The notes under the pieces are model-generated. The model made no database searches. It worked only from the letters and a program-made list of their open reading frames with translations, and was not told the origin of the DNA. A DNA stretch of 46,870 nt, taken from NCBI RefSeq assembly GCF_009767915.1, contig NZ_WSRP01000021.1, positions 1-46,870 on the forward strand. Reading direction: 5' to 3'. This document shows positions 19,812-28,977 of the stretch, in pieces (position 1 is the stretch's first letter; each line of letters opens with the position of its first letter). This stretch comes from Parasutterella muris (GTDB taxonomy: Bacteria > Pseudomonadota > Gammaproteobacteria > Burkholderiales > Burkholderiaceae_F). The position numbers and the translations under genes were made by a program.

Positions 19812-19853
19812 CTAAACTAGTCCCGGCCAATCGCAGCTGGGGTGGAGATAATA

Positions 19854-20504
19854 ATGAGTGAGAAGCTCGGCCTCGTCGGTCGTAAGATCGGCATGACGCG
19901 CATCTTTACCGAGGATGGTGTGTCTATTCCGGTAACAGTGCTCGATGTGTCGAACAACCGCATTACACAGGTAAAAACGGTTGAGACTGACGGCTACAAT
20001 GCAGTGCAAGTCGCCTACGGCTCCAAGAAGCCGTCGCGTGTGAGCAACCCTCTGAAAGGCCAGTTTGAAAAAGCTGGTGTTGAAGCAGGTTCCGTGCTCA
20101 AAGAATTCCATGTTGAAGAAGATAAGATTGGCGAAATGAAAGTTGGCCAGACTCTTCCGATTTCCATGTTTACTGAAGGTCAGAAAGTTGACGTTACAGG
20201 AACAACAATCGGTAAGGGATTTGCCGGCGCTATCAAACGTCATCACTTCTCATCCAATCGTGCCAGCCACGGTAACTCTGTGTCTACAAACGCTCCCGGT
20301 TCTATCGGTAACCGTCAGGACCCGGGCCGCGTATTCCCAGGCAAGCGCATGGCAGGTCATTTAGGTGACGTGCAGCGCACAACTCAGAATTTAGTTATCG
20401 CCCGTGTTGATGCTGATCGTCAGCTCATCATGGTTCGCGGTGCCGTTCCCGGTGCCAGCGAAGGCGAAATTGTTATCCGTCCGGCCGTGAAGGCCAAAGC
20501 CTAA
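19854..20504 (+). CDS. rplC: 50S ribosomal protein L3
   Basis: L3 is an early 50S assembly protein that reaches the peptidyl transferase centre. The 216-residue product begins [18 protein letters not shown] and has [20 protein letters not shown] in two adjoining parts (about 141-160), the loop near the catalytic centre. ATG 19854 follows a GGTGGAG ribosome binding site; a GTG at 19842 inside that site is rejected. rplC is the first gene of its transcription unit here, because rpsJ is separated by apbE. Confidence 0.97.
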   Translation: MSEKLGLVGRKIGMTRIFTEDGVSIPVTVLDVSNNRITQVKTVETDGYNAVQVAYGSKKPSRVSNPLKGQFEKAGVEAGSVLKEFHVEEDKIGEMKVGQTLPISMFTEGQKVDVTGTTIGKGFAGAIKRHHFSSNRASHGNSVSTNAPGSIGNRQDPGRVFPGKRMAGHLGDVQRTTQNLVIARVDADRQLIMVRGAVPGASEGEIVIRPAVKAKA

Positions 20505-20514
20505 GGAGCGATTA

Positions 20515-21135
20515 ATGGAACTGAAAGTCTTAAACGATCAGGGCCAGCAGACCGCTACTCTTGCGGCTGCCGATTCCCTTTTCGGTCGTGAATACAATGA
20601 AGCTCTGGTTCATCAGATCGTTGTTGCCTATCAGGCCAACGCTCGTCTCGGAACCCGTGCGCAGCTTACTCGTGAAGCTGTTCATCACTCCACACGCAAA
20701 CCCTGGCGTCAGAAAGGTACAGGCCGTGCCCGCGCCGGTATGTCTTCCTCGCCGGTTTGGCGCGGAGGCGGCAGAGCTTTCCCGAACACACCTGATGAAA
20801 ACTTCACACAGAAAGTTAACAAGAAGATGCTTAACGGCGCCATGGCCTGCATTTTCTCCAAGTTAGCTCAGGACGGACGTCTTGTTGTTGTGGACTCCAT
20901 CGATGTTGACACTCCCAAGACAAAGAACTTTGCCAACAAGCTTAAGGCAATGGGTCTCGGCAGCGCTCTGATCATTACAACAGAGCTGAGCGAGAATCTT
21001 GATCTTGCCAGCCGCAACCTGAAGAACGTTTGGGTTGTTGAGCCGCGTTATGCTGATCCTGTTTCTCTGGTTCACTTTGATTCTGTTGTCGTTACAAAAC
21101 AAGCTATTGCTAAGCTTGAGGAGATGTGGGGATGA
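20515..21135 (+). CDS. rplD: 50S ribosomal protein L4
   Basis: L4 lines the exit tunnel and in E. coli represses the S10 operon by transcription attenuation and translation control. The 206-residue product carries the extended loop motif [20 protein letters not shown] (about 61-80), which contacts 23S rRNA, and the C-terminal domain with [18 protein letters not shown] precedes the start. The stop overlaps the rplW ATG (ATGA). Confidence 0.98.
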   Translation: MELKVLNDQGQQTATLAAADSLFGREYNEALVHQIVVAYQANARLGTRAQLTREAVHHSTRKPWRQKGTGRARAGMSSSPVWRGGGRAFPNTPDENFTQKVNKKMLNGAMACIFSKLAQDGRLVVVDSIDVDTPKTKNFANKLKAMGLGSALIITTELSENLDLASRNLKNVWVVEPRYADPVSLVHFDSVVVTKQAIAKLEEMWG

Positions 21136-21428
21136 GCCAAGATTTCCTTTACAAAGTAATTCTCGGTTCTGTTGTCTCTGAAAAGGCGACAAGAATCGGT
21201 GATAAGCACAATCAGTACATCTTCAGCATTGTTCCTGAAGCAACTAAAGAGGATGTCAAGGCCGCCGTTGAATTTCTTTTCAAGGTAAAAGTATCCGGCG
21301 TTCAGATCGTGAACATCAAAGGCAAGCAGAAACGCAACGGTCGTTTCCCCGGTAAGCGCAGCGACGTTCGCAAAGCTTATGTCTGCCTGGCCGACGATCA
21401 AGAAATTAACTTCGCAGAGGTGAAGTAA
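21132..21428 (+). CDS. rplW: 50S ribosomal protein L23
   Basis: L23 lies at the tunnel exit and docks trigger factor and SRP. The 98-residue product starts [21 protein letters not shown], with the conserved VSEKA motif and GRRSD-like [11 protein letters not shown] near the C-terminus. I use ATG 21132, which overlaps the rplD stop by four bases, instead of GTG 21126. The stop overlaps rplB by one base. Confidence 0.97.
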   Translation: MSQDFLYKVILGSVVSEKATRIGDKHNQYIFSIVPEATKEDVKAAVEFLFKVKVSGVQIVNIKGKQKRNGRFPGKRSDVRKAYVCLADDQEINFAEVK

Positions 21429-22255
21429 TGGCTCTGGTTACACTTAAACCTACATCTCCCGGCCGCCGTCACGCAGTTAAGGTTGTCAACAACGAACTGC
21501 ACAAAGGCAAGCCGTATGCTCCGCTGGTTGAAAAGAAGAACCGCGGATCTGGCCGCAACAACTTCGGCCGTATTACCGTTCGTCATCAGGGCGGCGGTCA
21601 CAAGAAAGCGTATCGTATTATTGACTTCAAGCGCGACAAAGACGGAATTCCCGCTATTGTTGAACGCATCGAGTACGATCCGAACCGTTCTGCGAACATC
21701 GCTCTTGTTCTGTACAAGGACGGTGAACGCCGCTACATTCTCGCACCGAAAGGCCTGAAAGCCGGTGACGAAATCATGAGCGGTCAGGAAGCCCCGATCA
21801 AAGTCGGCAATACACTTCCGCTTCGCAACATTCCGGTTGGTTCCACGATTCACAACATCGAAATGAAGCCGAAGAAAGGCGGTCAGATGATCCGTGCTGC
21901 CGGTGCTTTTGCACAGCTTCTGGCTCGTGAAGGCGCCTATGCTCAGGTTCGTCTTCGTTCTGGTGAAGTTCGCCGCGTTCTTATTGAATGCCGTGCGACA
22001 ATCGGTACCGTCGGCAATGAAGAAAACAGTCTTCGTGAACTCGGCAAAGCCGGTGCCAAGCGTTGGCGCGGTATTCGTCCGACCGTTCGCGGTGTTGTAA
22101 TGAACCCGGTTGATCACCCGCACGGTGGTGGTGAAGGCCGTACCGGTACCGGTCGCGCGCCTGTCACACCTTGGGGTCAGCTCACCAAGGGTTATCGTAC
22201 TCGTAACAACAAGCGCACAGACAACATGATTGTGTCTCGTCGCTATCGTAAGTAA
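21428..22255 (+). CDS. rplB: 50S ribosomal protein L2
   Basis: L2 is needed for subunit association and peptidyl transferase activity. The 275-residue product includes [18 protein letters not shown] (about 39-56) and the active-site-proximal [16 protein letters not shown] (about 222-237), which contains the conserved His. The ATG shares its first base with the rplW stop (TAATG), so translation is probably coupled. Confidence 0.98.
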   Translation: MALVTLKPTSPGRRHAVKVVNNELHKGKPYAPLVEKKNRGSGRNNFGRITVRHQGGGHKKAYRIIDFKRDKDGIPAIVERIEYDPNRSANIALVLYKDGERRYILAPKGLKAGDEIMSGQEAPIKVGNTLPLRNIPVGSTIHNIEMKPKKGGQMIRAAGAFAQLLAREGAYAQVRLRSGEVRRVLIECRATIGTVGNEENSLRELGKAGAKRWRGIRPTVRGVVMNPVDHPHGGGEGRTGTGRAPVTPWGQLTKGYRTRNNKRTDNMIVSRRYRK

Positions 22256-22265
22256 GGGGGCCTGA

Positions 22266-22550
22266 ATGTCTCGTTCGCTTAAGAAGGGACCGTTCGTCGA
22301 CGGATCCTTACTGAAGAAGGTCGAAGCCGCCCAAGCCGGTCGTGACAAACGTCCGATCAAGACTTGGTCTCGTCGTTCGACAATTCTTCCTGAATTTATC
22401 GGTCTTACCATTGCTGTCCACAACGGACGTCAGCATGTGCCGGTATTTATTAATGAAAACATGGTTGGCCACAAGTTGGGTGAGTTTGCTCTTACCCGTA
22501 CTTTCAAGGGCCACGCAGCTGATAAGAAGGCTGCTCCAGCTAAGAGGTAA
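22266..22550 (+). CDS. rpsS: 30S ribosomal protein S19
   Basis: S19 binds S13 in the 30S head near the A site. The 94-residue product begins [18 protein letters not shown] and contains [19 protein letters not shown] and [16 protein letters not shown], which define the family. GGGGGCC lies upstream of the start. Six bases separate its stop from rplV. Confidence 0.98.
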   Translation: MSRSLKKGPFVDGSLLKKVEAAQAGRDKRPIKTWSRRSTILPEFIGLTIAVHNGRQHVPVFINENMVGHKLGEFALTRTFKGHAADKKAAPAKR

Positions 22551-22555
22551 GAATA

Positions 22556-22900
22556 ATGGAAACCACAGCAATCGTACGTGGAGTTCGCCTCTCGGCTCAG
22601 AAAGGCCGTTTGGTTGCGGATCTTGTTCGCGGTAAACCCGTTGACAAGGCCCTGAACATTCTTTCTTTCACGCAGAAGAAGGCTGCTGGCATCATCGGCA
22701 AAGCGCTTCAATCTGCCATTGCCAATGCCGAGCATAATGACGGCGCTGATATTGACGATCTTCGCGTTACTTCCATCTATGTTGAGAAGGCCGCCACACT
22801 TCGTCGTTTCTCCGCCAGAGCCAAGGGCCGCGGCGCTCGTATCGGTAAGCAGACTTGTCACATCTATGTGACAGTCGGCGATACACCGGCTAAGAAATAA
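22556..22900 (+). CDS. rplV: 50S ribosomal protein L22
   Basis: L22 lines the exit tunnel, and its beta-hairpin helps form the constriction sensed by macrolides and stalling peptides. The 114-residue product contains [18 protein letters not shown] near the start, the central [12 protein letters not shown] and the C-terminal hairpin with [14 protein letters not shown]. The ribosome binding site (AGAGGTAAG) overlaps the end of rpsS. Confidence 0.97.
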   Translation: METTAIVRGVRLSAQKGRLVADLVRGKPVDKALNILSFTQKKAAGIIGKALQSAIANAEHNDGADIDDLRVTSIYVEKAATLRRFSARAKGRGARIGKQTCHIYVTVGDTPAKK

Positions 22901-22910
22901 TAGGTGAACC

Positions 22911-23708
22911 ATGGGACAGAAAATTAATCCGACAGGCTTTCGCCTTCCTGTAACACACGACTGGACATCACGTTGGTATGCTACAGGCCGCGATTTTGCC
23001 CGCACACTGGCAGAAGACCTCAAGGTTCGTGAATTCCTGGGCAAGAAGCTCAAGAACGCATCCGTTGGTCGTATTCTCATCGAGCGTCCCGCTAAGAACG
23101 CTCGCATCACCATCTTCTCCGCTCGTCCGGGCATGGTGATTGGCAAGAAGGGTGAAGATCTTCAGGTTCTGAAGAACGAACTCTCCAAGATGATGGGCGT
23201 ACCTGTACACGTCAACATTGAAGAAGTTCGTCGTCCTGACTTGGACGCTCAGCTGATTGCCGACGGCATTACTCAGCAGCTCGAAAAGCGCATTATGTTC
23301 CGCCGCGCGATGAAGCGCGCTATGCAGAACGCCATGCGCCAGGGCGCTCTTGGTATCAAGATCATGTCTTCCGGTCGTTTGAACGGTGCTGAAATCGCCC
23401 GTACCGAATGGTATCGTGAAGGTCGTGTTCCTCTGCACACTCTTCGTGCCGACATTGACTACGGTTTCTCCGAAGCCAATACCACATACGGCATTATCGG
23501 TGTGAAGGTTTGGGTTTACAAAGGCGACAATACTGCCAAGGATCTTGCAGCTGAAGCTGCTGCTCCGGCTGATCGTGAAGATCGCCGCAATCGTCGTCCG
23601 GGCAAGCCGAACAACCGCCGCGGCCGCAAACCCGCTGACGGAGAAGGCAAGCAGGCTCGTGCTCCCCGCAAGGCCGCCGAAACTGCTGCTAAGGAAGGAG
23701 AAGAATAA
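22911..23708 (+). CDS. rpsC: 30S ribosomal protein S3 with a long charged C-terminal tail
   Basis: S3 forms the mRNA entry channel with S4 and S5. The KH domain ([20 protein letters not shown] region, about 64-85) and the C-terminal domain with [14 protein letters not shown] are intact. The protein has 265 residues against 233 in E. coli. The extra length is a tail after about residue 212, rich in Arg, Lys, Pro, Ala and Glu; tails of this kind occur in other betaproteobacteria and are likely disordered. The stop overlaps the rplP start by one base. Confidence 0.97.
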   Translation: MGQKINPTGFRLPVTHDWTSRWYATGRDFARTLAEDLKVREFLGKKLKNASVGRILIERPAKNARITIFSARPGMVIGKKGEDLQVLKNELSKMMGVPVHVNIEEVRRPDLDAQLIADGITQQLEKRIMFRRAMKRAMQNAMRQGALGIKIMSSGRLNGAEIARTEWYREGRVPLHTLRADIDYGFSEANTTYGIIGVKVWVYKGDNTAKDLAAEAAAPADREDRRNRRPGKPNNRRGRKPADGEGKQARAPRKAAETAAKEGEE

Positions 23709-24124
23709 TGCTGCAACCAAACAGAACCAAGTACCGTAAGGACCAGAAGGGCCGTAACTATGGTTTGGCTCAGAGAGGCGCAAAGGTCTCCTTTGGTCAG
23801 TTCGGTCTGAAAGTTACCGAGCGCGGTCGTCTGACAGCTCGTCAGATTGAAGCTGCTCGTCGTGCCATCACCCGCCACATTAAACGCGGCGGCCGTGTAT
23901 GGATCCGTGTGTTCCCGGACAAACCTATTTCCTCTAAACCCGCTGAAGTTCGTATGGGTAACGGTAAAGGTAATCCGGAATACTGGGTTGCATTAGTGCA
24001 GCCGGGTCGCGTGATTTATGAACTGGACGGCGTTGATGAAGCGCTGGCTCGTGAGGCTTTCCGTCTTGCCGCAGCCAAGCTTCCTCTGAAGTCTATGTTC
24101 GTTACACGCCAGATTGGCCAGTAA
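23708..24124 (+). CDS. rplP: 50S ribosomal protein L16
   Basis: L16 is a late assembly protein that positions A-site and P-site tRNA. The 138-residue product begins [17 protein letters not shown] and carries [21 protein letters not shown] and [16 protein letters not shown]. The Arg targeted by hydroxylation in some proteobacteria lies in the RMGNGKG context (about residue 82), which is conserved here. Its ATG shares one base with the rpsC stop. Confidence 0.98.
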   Translation: MLQPNRTKYRKDQKGRNYGLAQRGAKVSFGQFGLKVTERGRLTARQIEAARRAITRHIKRGGRVWIRVFPDKPISSKPAEVRMGNGKGNPEYWVALVQPGRVIYELDGVDEALAREAFRLAAAKLPLKSMFVTRQIGQ

Positions 24125-24136
24125 GGAGAGTGCAGA

Positions 24137-24331
24137 ATGAAAGCCAAAGATTTACGCGCTATGGACGAAGCTGCGCTTAACAAAGAACTGCAGGACCTTC
24201 TGAAAGCACAGTTCACACTGCGTCTGCAGAAGTCTCATCAGCAACTTGAAAATACGAGCATGATTCGTAAGACACGCCGCGACATCGCACGCGTCCGTAC
24301 AATTCTTGCTCAGAAGGCAGCGACGAAATGA
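24137..24331 (+). CDS. rpmC: 50S ribosomal protein L29
   Basis: L29 is a small helical protein next to L23 at the tunnel exit. The 64-residue product begins [18 protein letters not shown] and has the conserved [27 protein letters not shown] in two helices. GGAGAG precedes the start. The stop codon overlaps the rpsQ ATG by four bases. Confidence 0.97.
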   Translation: MKAKDLRAMDEAALNKELQDLLKAQFTLRLQKSHQQLENTSMIRKTRRDIARVRTILAQKAATK

Positions 24332-24585
24332 GCGAAAACAAACTTACACGTACCCTGATCGGTAAAGCTGTTAGCACCAAGATGGACAAGACAGTTACTG
24401 TTCTTGTTGAACGCAAGGTTAAGCATCCGATCGGCAAGATCGTCGTCAAGAGCAAGAAGTATCATGTTCATGACGAAAACAACGACGTTAGAGAAGGCGA
24501 CATCGTCGAGATCTCTGAAACCCGTCCGATTTCCCGCACGAAGTCCTGGACAGTTTCCAAGATCATCGAACGCGCAGTCATCTAA
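24328..24585 (+). CDS. rpsQ: 30S ribosomal protein S17
   Basis: S17 is a primary 16S rRNA-binding protein. The 85-residue OB-fold product has [21 protein letters not shown] near the start and the family signature [18 protein letters not shown] (about 58-75). The ATGA overlap with rpmC suggests coupled translation. It is the last gene before a 269-base gap that ends the S10-type unit. Confidence 0.97.
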   Translation: MSENKLTRTLIGKAVSTKMDKTVTVLVERKVKHPIGKIVVKSKKYHVHDENNDVREGDIVEISETRPISRTKSWTVSKIIERAVI

Positions 24586-24608
24586 TTGTAAAAAAATAAT
24601 TTAATTTT

Positions 24609-24661
24609 CTTAGAGAGCTTGCAAAGATATCCTTAATTGGATATACTTGCGGCTCTCTAAG
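24609..24661 (+). terminator. Large hairpin in the rpsQ/rplN gap, containing a promoter
   Basis: CTTAGAGAGC pairs perfectly with GCTCTCTAAG. Inside, TTGCAA..GATATCC pairs with GGATAT..CTTGCG around TTAATT, with a two-base mismatch and one bulged base. TTTATTTATTT follows, so it may act as a terminator for the upstream unit. It encloses a complete -35/-10 promoter. Confidence 0.65.
24619..24647 (+). promoter_or_regulatory. Predicted spc operon promoter (rplN), nested in a hairpin
   Basis: TTGCAA (24619-24624) and TATACT (24642-24647) are exactly 17 bases apart. The -35 box is in the 5' arm and the -10 box in the 3' arm of the hairpin at 24609-24661. The expected start near 24654 is within the 3' arm, so RNA made here cannot form the hairpin. 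E. coli also has its spc promoter in the rpsQ-rplN gap. Confidence 0.65.
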
Positions 24662-24854
24662 TTTATTTATTTGGAAAGTTCTTTCCGTTTAATAACTTAG
24701 AGGTTCACTGGGGTTCCGGTTCTTTTGAACAACCTGCCCCGTAAAAGCAGGTATCTGTGAGACTGGATTGGAAACTCTTCTCCCGGACGGGACCAAAACT
24801 GGCCGAGCATAGCGAATCGCTATGACCTCGGAATAAGTTGGAATATTAAAAACC
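24662..24854 (+). other. Structured rplN leader
   Basis: Stems in this leader are CCTGC/GCAGG (about 24734-24752) and a strong double stem at 24803-24831, where CATAGCG-AAT-CGCTATG is extended by CCGAG/CTCGG across a two-base bulge. It ends 23 bases before the rplN ATG. There is no clear ribosome binding site before that ATG apart from TTGGAA further upstream. It may be a ribosomal-protein-binding leader; no known class was recognised. Confidence 0.4.
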
Positions 24855-25223
24855 ATGATTCAGATGCAATCTAATCTGGACGTCGCCGACAACACCGGTG
24901 CTCGTTCAGTGCAATGTATTAAAGTGTTGGGCGGCTCCAAGCGCCGCTACGCCAATATTGGCGACATTATCAAAGTGACCGTCAAAGAAGCGGCCCCCCG
25001 CGGTCGTGTCAAAAAAGGCGAAGTCTACAGTGCTGTTGTAGTTAGAACTGCTAAGGGTGTTCGTCGTCCTGACGGTTCCTCCATCAGCTTTGACGGCAAC
25101 GCTGCTGTCCTGCTTAACAACAAACTGGAACCGATTGGAACACGTATCTTCGGACCGGTTACGCGCGAACTGCGTACCGAACGTTTCATGAAGATCGTTT
25201 CTCTGGCTCCTGAAGTTCTTTAA
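24855..25223 (+). CDS. rplN: 50S ribosomal protein L14
   Basis: L14 lies at the subunit interface. The 122-residue product begins [21 protein letters not shown] and keeps [27 protein letters not shown] and [12 protein letters not shown], which match the family throughout. It opens the spc-type unit. Its ATG lacks a strong Shine-Dalgarno sequence, unlike most genes here. Confidence 0.98.
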   Translation: MIQMQSNLDVADNTGARSVQCIKVLGGSKRRYANIGDIIKVTVKEAAPRGRVKKGEVYSAVVVRTAKGVRRPDGSSISFDGNAAVLLNNKLEPIGTRIFGPVTRELRTERFMKIVSLAPEVL

Positions 25224-25235
25224 GGAGAACACAGA

Positions 25236-25556
25236 ATGCAACGTATCCGCAAAGGTGACGAGGTTATCGTCATTACCGGCCGTGATAAAGGCAAAAAAGG
25301 CACGGTGACTGCTGTTCACAGCGACGGTAAAGTCGTTGTTGAAGGCATCAACATCGTTAAGAAGCACGTCAAGCCGAACCCCATGCTGGGTCAGGCCGGC
25401 GGCATTATGGACAAGACGCTTCCCATTGACGGTTCCAACGTCATGCTCGTCAATCCGAAGACCGGTAAGGGCGACCGCATCGGTTTCCAGGTTGTTGACG
25501 GCAAGAAAGTACGCGTCTTCAAGAGTGACGGTGCCGTTGTCGGCGCCAAAGCATAA
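25236..25556 (+). CDS. rplX: 50S ribosomal protein L24
   Basis: L24 starts 50S assembly. The 106-residue product has the N-terminal KOW motif ([22 protein letters not shown], residues 1-22) and [15 protein letters not shown] (about 36-50). AAGGAGAAC precedes the ATG. It lies between rplN and rplE, the standard order. Confidence 0.98.
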   Translation: MQRIRKGDEVIVITGRDKGKKGTVTAVHSDGKVVVEGINIVKKHVKPNPMLGQAGGIMDKTLPIDGSNVMLVNPKTGKGDRIGFQVVDGKKVRVFKSDGAVVGAKA

Positions 25557-25569
25557 GAGGTCGCAGTAA

Positions 25570-26109
25570 ATGTCTCGTTTTTTCAATAAATATCGTGACG
25601 AAGTGGTTCCGGCCCTGACAAAACAGTTCGGTTACAAAACCGAAATGCAGGTTCCCCGCATCACAAAAATCACACTGAATATGGGTGTCGGTGAAGCTGT
25701 CAATGATAAGAAGCTTATTGACCACGCTGTTTCCGACCTGACCAAGATTGCTGGTCAGAAGCCTGTTGTTACCAAGACTCGTAAGGCTATCGCCAACTTC
25801 AAGATTCGTGAAAACATGCCGATCGGCTGTATGGTCACGCTTCGCGGCGAGCGCATGTATGAATTCCTTGACCGTTTAGTCACAATCGCTTTCCCGCGTG
25901 TTCGTGACTTCCGTGGTGTTAACGCTCGTGCCTTTGACGGCCGCGGCAACTACAACATCGGTCTGAAGGAACAGATTATTTTCCCGGAAATTGAATACGA
26001 CAAGATCGACAAGCTCCGCGGACTTAACATCAGCATTACGACAACCGCTAAGACGGACGAAGAAGCCAAGGCACTTCTGGCTGCCTTCAAATTCCCGTTC
26101 CGTAACTAA
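25570..26109 (+). CDS. rplE: 50S ribosomal protein L5
   Basis: L5 binds 5S rRNA and touches P-site tRNA. The 179-residue product has [13 protein letters not shown] (about 37-49), [19 protein letters not shown] and [17 protein letters not shown], matching the family over the whole length. AGAGGTCGC lies upstream of the start. Confidence 0.98.
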   Translation: MSRFFNKYRDEVVPALTKQFGYKTEMQVPRITKITLNMGVGEAVNDKKLIDHAVSDLTKIAGQKPVVTKTRKAIANFKIRENMPIGCMVTLRGERMYEFLDRLVTIAFPRVRDFRGVNARAFDGRGNYNIGLKEQIIFPEIEYDKIDKLRGLNISITTTAKTDEEAKALLAAFKFPFRN

Positions 26110-26123
26110 GCGAGGTGATTTAA

Positions 26124-26429
26124 TTGGCTAAACTCGCACTTATCAATCGTGAACTCAAGCGCAAAATGTGCGCTCAGAAGTTTGCTGCTAAACGTGCCGC
26201 TCTGAAAGCGGTTATTAACGATGCTACCCGCTCGATGGAAGAGCGCATGGAAGCCCGCATCGCACTTCAGTCTCTGCCCCGTGACGCAAGTCCCTGCCGT
26301 CAGCGCAACCGCTGCGGCATCACCGGTCGTCCCCGCGGTACATTCCGCAAATTCGGCCTAGCCAGAGGCAAGATCCGCGAAGCGGCTATGCATGGTGACA
26401 TTCCCGGCCTGACTAAGGCCAGCTGGTAA
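26124..26429 (+). CDS. rpsN: 30S ribosomal protein S14 (TTG start codon)
   Basis: S14 is a 30S head protein needed late in assembly. The 101-residue product starts [14 protein letters not shown] when the TTG at 26124 is read as Met, which aligns with other S14 proteins. The GAGGTGAT ribosome binding site five bases upstream fixes this start. No ATG is available near the N-terminus. The C-terminal SRQRNRC-type motif and [15 protein letters not shown] are present. It is the long, zinc-free S14 form, since the paired CxxC motifs are missing. Confidence 0.96.
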   Translation: MAKLALINRELKRKMCAQKFAAKRAALKAVINDATRSMEERMEARIALQSLPRDASPCRQRNRCGITGRPRGTFRKFGLARGKIREAAMHGDIPGLTKASW

Positions 26430-26444
26430 GCGAGGAGATTACAA

Positions 26445-26840
26445 ATGAGTATGAGTGATCCGATCGCCGACATGCTGACCCGTATCCGTAACGGTCAGAT
26501 GGTCGACAAAACGGAAGTTACAATGCCTTCTTCCAAGCTGAAGGTGGCGATTGCAAAGGTTCTTGAAGACGAAGGCTACATCTCCGGTTATTCCGTTGAC
26601 GCCAACGAAGGCAAGCCCGTTCTTCATATTGGTCTTAAATATTATGCCGGCCGTCCTGTTATCGAAACAATCGAACGTGTTTCGAGACCCGGACTGCGTG
26701 TATACAAGAATCACGAAACGATTCCTCAGGTCATGAACGGCCTTGGAATTGCGATCATTTCCACACCGAAAGGCGTGATGACTGATCGCAAAGCTCGTGA
26801 AGCTGGCATTGGCGGCGAAGTCATCTGCTACGTTGCCTAA
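26445..26840 (+). CDS. rpsH: 30S ribosomal protein S8
   Basis: S8 binds the central domain of 16S rRNA and in E. coli represses the spc operon. The 131-residue product begins [18 protein letters not shown] and ends with [30 protein letters not shown] in two adjoining conserved blocks. GAGGAG lies upstream of the ATG. Confidence 0.98.
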   Translation: MSMSDPIADMLTRIRNGQMVDKTEVTMPSSKLKVAIAKVLEDEGYISGYSVDANEGKPVLHIGLKYYAGRPVIETIERVSRPGLRVYKNHETIPQVMNGLGIAIISTPKGVMTDRKAREAGIGGEVICYVA

Positions 26841-26854
26841 GCTAGGAGAATACT

Positions 26855-27388
26855 ATGTCACGAGTTGCTAAGATTCCCGTCACCCTCGGTAAGGGTGTTG
26901 AAGCCTCGATCGCTGACGGCGTTATCACCGTCAAAGGACCGAAAGGCACGCTTACTCAGAAGCTTGACGCTTCTGTTGAAGTGAAGGTTGAGAACGGCCA
27001 CGTTTACTTCAAAGCTCTTGAAGAAACGAAGCAGTCCAACGCAATGAGCGGTACGCTCAGAGCTCTTGTTAACGCGATGAACATCGGCGTTACAGAAGGC
27101 TTCACAAAGAAACTGACTCTGGTCGGTGTTGGTTACCGTGCTCAGGCTCAGGGCGACACCCTGAATCTGAACCTCGGTTTCTCTCATCCGGTTGCTCACA
27201 AGATGCCTGCCGGCATTAAGTGTGAAACCCCGACTCAGACAGAGATTCTGATTCACGGCGCCGACAAACAGAAAGTCGGCCAGGTTGCTGCAGAAATTCG
27301 CAGCTATCGTGCTCCTGAACCCTATAAGGGCAAGGGTGTTCGCTATGCTGATGAAGTTGTAGTGATCAAGGAAACTAAGAAGAAATAA
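26855..27388 (+). CDS. rplF: 50S ribosomal protein L6
   Basis: L6 lies near the sarcin-ricin loop and the factor-binding site. The 177-residue product has two repeated domains, with [19 protein letters not shown] near the N-terminus and the signature [16 protein letters not shown] (about 156-171). CTAGGAGAAT precedes the ATG. Confidence 0.98.
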   Translation: MSRVAKIPVTLGKGVEASIADGVITVKGPKGTLTQKLDASVEVKVENGHVYFKALEETKQSNAMSGTLRALVNAMNIGVTEGFTKKLTLVGVGYRAQAQGDTLNLNLGFSHPVAHKMPAGIKCETPTQTEILIHGADKQKVGQVAAEIRSYRAPEPYKGKGVRYADEVVVIKETKKK

Positions 27389-27405
27389 GCGGGCGGAGGC
27401 TTAAA

Positions 27406-27774
27406 GTGATCGACAAGAAACAAAATCGTCTGCGTCGTGCGCGTGCCACGCGTGCCCGCATTAAGAGCATGAAGGCTAATCGCCTGACTGTTCATCGTAC
27501 AAATCTGCACATTTACGCTCAGATCATTTCTGCCGACGGCAAGAATGTTCTGTGCTCTGCCTCTACGGTTGAGCCGGAAGTCCGTGCTCAGCTGGCAGGT
27601 GTGTCCGGCAAGGGCGGCAACGTCAACGCTGCGAAGATTATCGGTACACGCATTGCTGAGAAAGCAAAGGCTGCCGGAATTGAAAGCTGCGCTTTTGACC
27701 GCGCCGGTTATCGTTTTCATGGCCGTATCGCCGCGCTTGCAACAGCAGCGCGCGAAGCCGGTCTCAAGTTCTAA
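27406..27774 (+). CDS. rplR: 50S ribosomal protein L18 (GTG start codon)
   Basis: L18 anchors 5S rRNA in the large subunit. The 122-residue product begins (GTG) [19 protein letters not shown] and includes [16 protein letters not shown] and [25 protein letters not shown] in two parts. GCGGAGG lies seven bases upstream of the GTG. No competing ATG fits the family N-terminus. Confidence 0.97.
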   Translation: MIDKKQNRLRRARATRARIKSMKANRLTVHRTNLHIYAQIISADGKNVLCSASTVEPEVRAQLAGVSGKGGNVNAAKIIGTRIAEKAKAAGIESCAFDRAGYRFHGRIAALATAAREAGLKF

Positions 27775-27785
27775 GGAATAGCTAA

Positions 27786-28304
27786 ATGGCAAAACAAGCT
27801 AAAGGCCCCATGGCTGAAGAACAGGATGACGGCATTCGCGAAAAAATGATTGCTGTCAATCGCGTCACCAAAGTTGTTAAAGGCGGTCGTATTCTCGGCT
27901 TTGCTGCTTTAACAGTAGTTGGCGACGGCGACGGCCGTATCGGTATGGGCAAGGGCAAGTCCCGTGAAGTTCCTGTTTCCGTCCAGAAAGCGATGGATCA
28001 GGCTCGCCGCAGCATGGAAAAGATTCCTCTTCGTGACGGAACCATTTACCACGCTGTTGAAGGCCATCACGGCGCTTCCCGCGTGATGCTTCTTCCGGCT
28101 CCCGAAGGTACCGGCGTTATTGCCGGCGGTCCGATGCGTGCTATTTTCGACGTAATGGGTATTCGCAACATTGTTGCCAAGTCTCATGGTTCCTCGAACC
28201 CCTACAACATGGTTCGTGCCACCATTGACGCTCTCAACAATCTGCGCACCCCGAGCGAAATTGCTGCTAAGCGCGGCAAGACCGTTGAAGAAATCATCGG
28301 TTAA
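27786..28304 (+). CDS. rpsE: 30S ribosomal protein S5
   Basis: S5 helps form the mRNA entry tunnel and affects accuracy. The 172-residue product has the N-terminal double-stranded-RNA-binding fold with [22 protein letters not shown] (about 27-48) and [17 protein letters not shown] (about 53-69), then the C-terminal domain with [23 protein letters not shown] precedes the ATG. Confidence 0.98.
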   Translation: MAKQAKGPMAEEQDDGIREKMIAVNRVTKVVKGGRILGFAALTVVGDGDGRIGMGKGKSREVPVSVQKAMDQARRSMEKIPLRDGTIYHAVEGHHGASRVMLLPAPEGTGVIAGGPMRAIFDVMGIRNIVAKSHGSSNPYNMVRATIDALNNLRTPSEIAAKRGKTVEEIIG

Positions 28305-28317
28305 TCAGGAGTGTTAA

Positions 28318-28497
28318 ATGGAAAAGAAAACAGTTAAAGTGACTCTGGTCAAGAGCCCGATCGGCTGCAAGAAAGCCCATCGCCAGACTGTTCTTGGTCT
28401 CGGTCTGAAGAAGATTCGTCAGACACGCGAACTTGAGGACACTCCTGCCGTACGCGGCATGATCAGCACTGTCTCTTACCTTGTTCGTGCTGAATAA
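28318..28497 (+). CDS. rpmD: 50S ribosomal protein L30
   Basis: This is a 59-residue gene between rpsE and rplO, where L30 belongs in proteobacteria. The product begins [16 protein letters not shown] and has [16 protein letters not shown] and the C-terminal [13 protein letters not shown], the conserved L30 core. A CAGGAGTG ribosome binding site lies just before the ATG. Spacing to its neighbours is 13 bases on each side. Confidence 0.97.
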   Translation: MEKKTVKVTLVKSPIGCKKAHRQTVLGLGLKKIRQTRELEDTPAVRGMISTVSYLVRAE

Positions 28498-28510
28498 TTG
28501 AGGATTAGAA

Positions 28511-28957
28511 ATGAAACTTAATACCATTCAGCCGGCTGCAGGTTCCAAGAGCGCAGCCCATCGCGTTGGTCGCGGTGTTGGAAGCGGTTGGGGCAAGACT
28601 GCCGGCCGCGGTCACAAAGGTCAGAAGTCTCGTGCCGGCGGATTCCACAAAGTTGGTTTCGAAGGCGGCCAGATGCCTCTGCATCGTCGTCTGCCGAAGC
28701 GCGGCTTCACTTCCTGGACTCATGAATTCGTTGCTGAAGTTCGCTTGAGCGAACTTGAAAAGCTGGGTCTGGAAGAGATCAACCTCGGCGATCTGATCAA
28801 TGCAAATGTGATCAAATCCAATTCGAAGGATGCTCGCGTTATTCTCTCCGGAGAAATCAAGCGCAAAGTTATTCTTCGCGGCATTACCGCTACTAAGGGT
28901 GCGAAGGCTGCTATTGAAGCTGCCGGCGGATCCGTTGTTGTGGAAGCTGATAAATAA
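28511..28957 (+). CDS. rplO: 50S ribosomal protein L15
   Basis: L15 is a late-binding 50S protein. The 148-residue product has the Gly/Arg-rich N-terminal extension ([21 protein letters not shown], about 18-38), followed by [24 protein letters not shown] in two pieces, and a C-terminal Rossmann-like domain. It precedes secY in the same transcription unit. Confidence 0.98.
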   Translation: MKLNTIQPAAGSKSAAHRVGRGVGSGWGKTAGRGHKGQKSRAGGFHKVGFEGGQMPLHRRLPKRGFTSWTHEFVAEVRLSELEKLGLEEINLGDLINANVIKSNSKDARVILSGEIKRKVILRGITATKGAKAAIEAAGGSVVVEADK

Positions 28958-28977
28958 TTTGAGATAAGGAATTAAAC

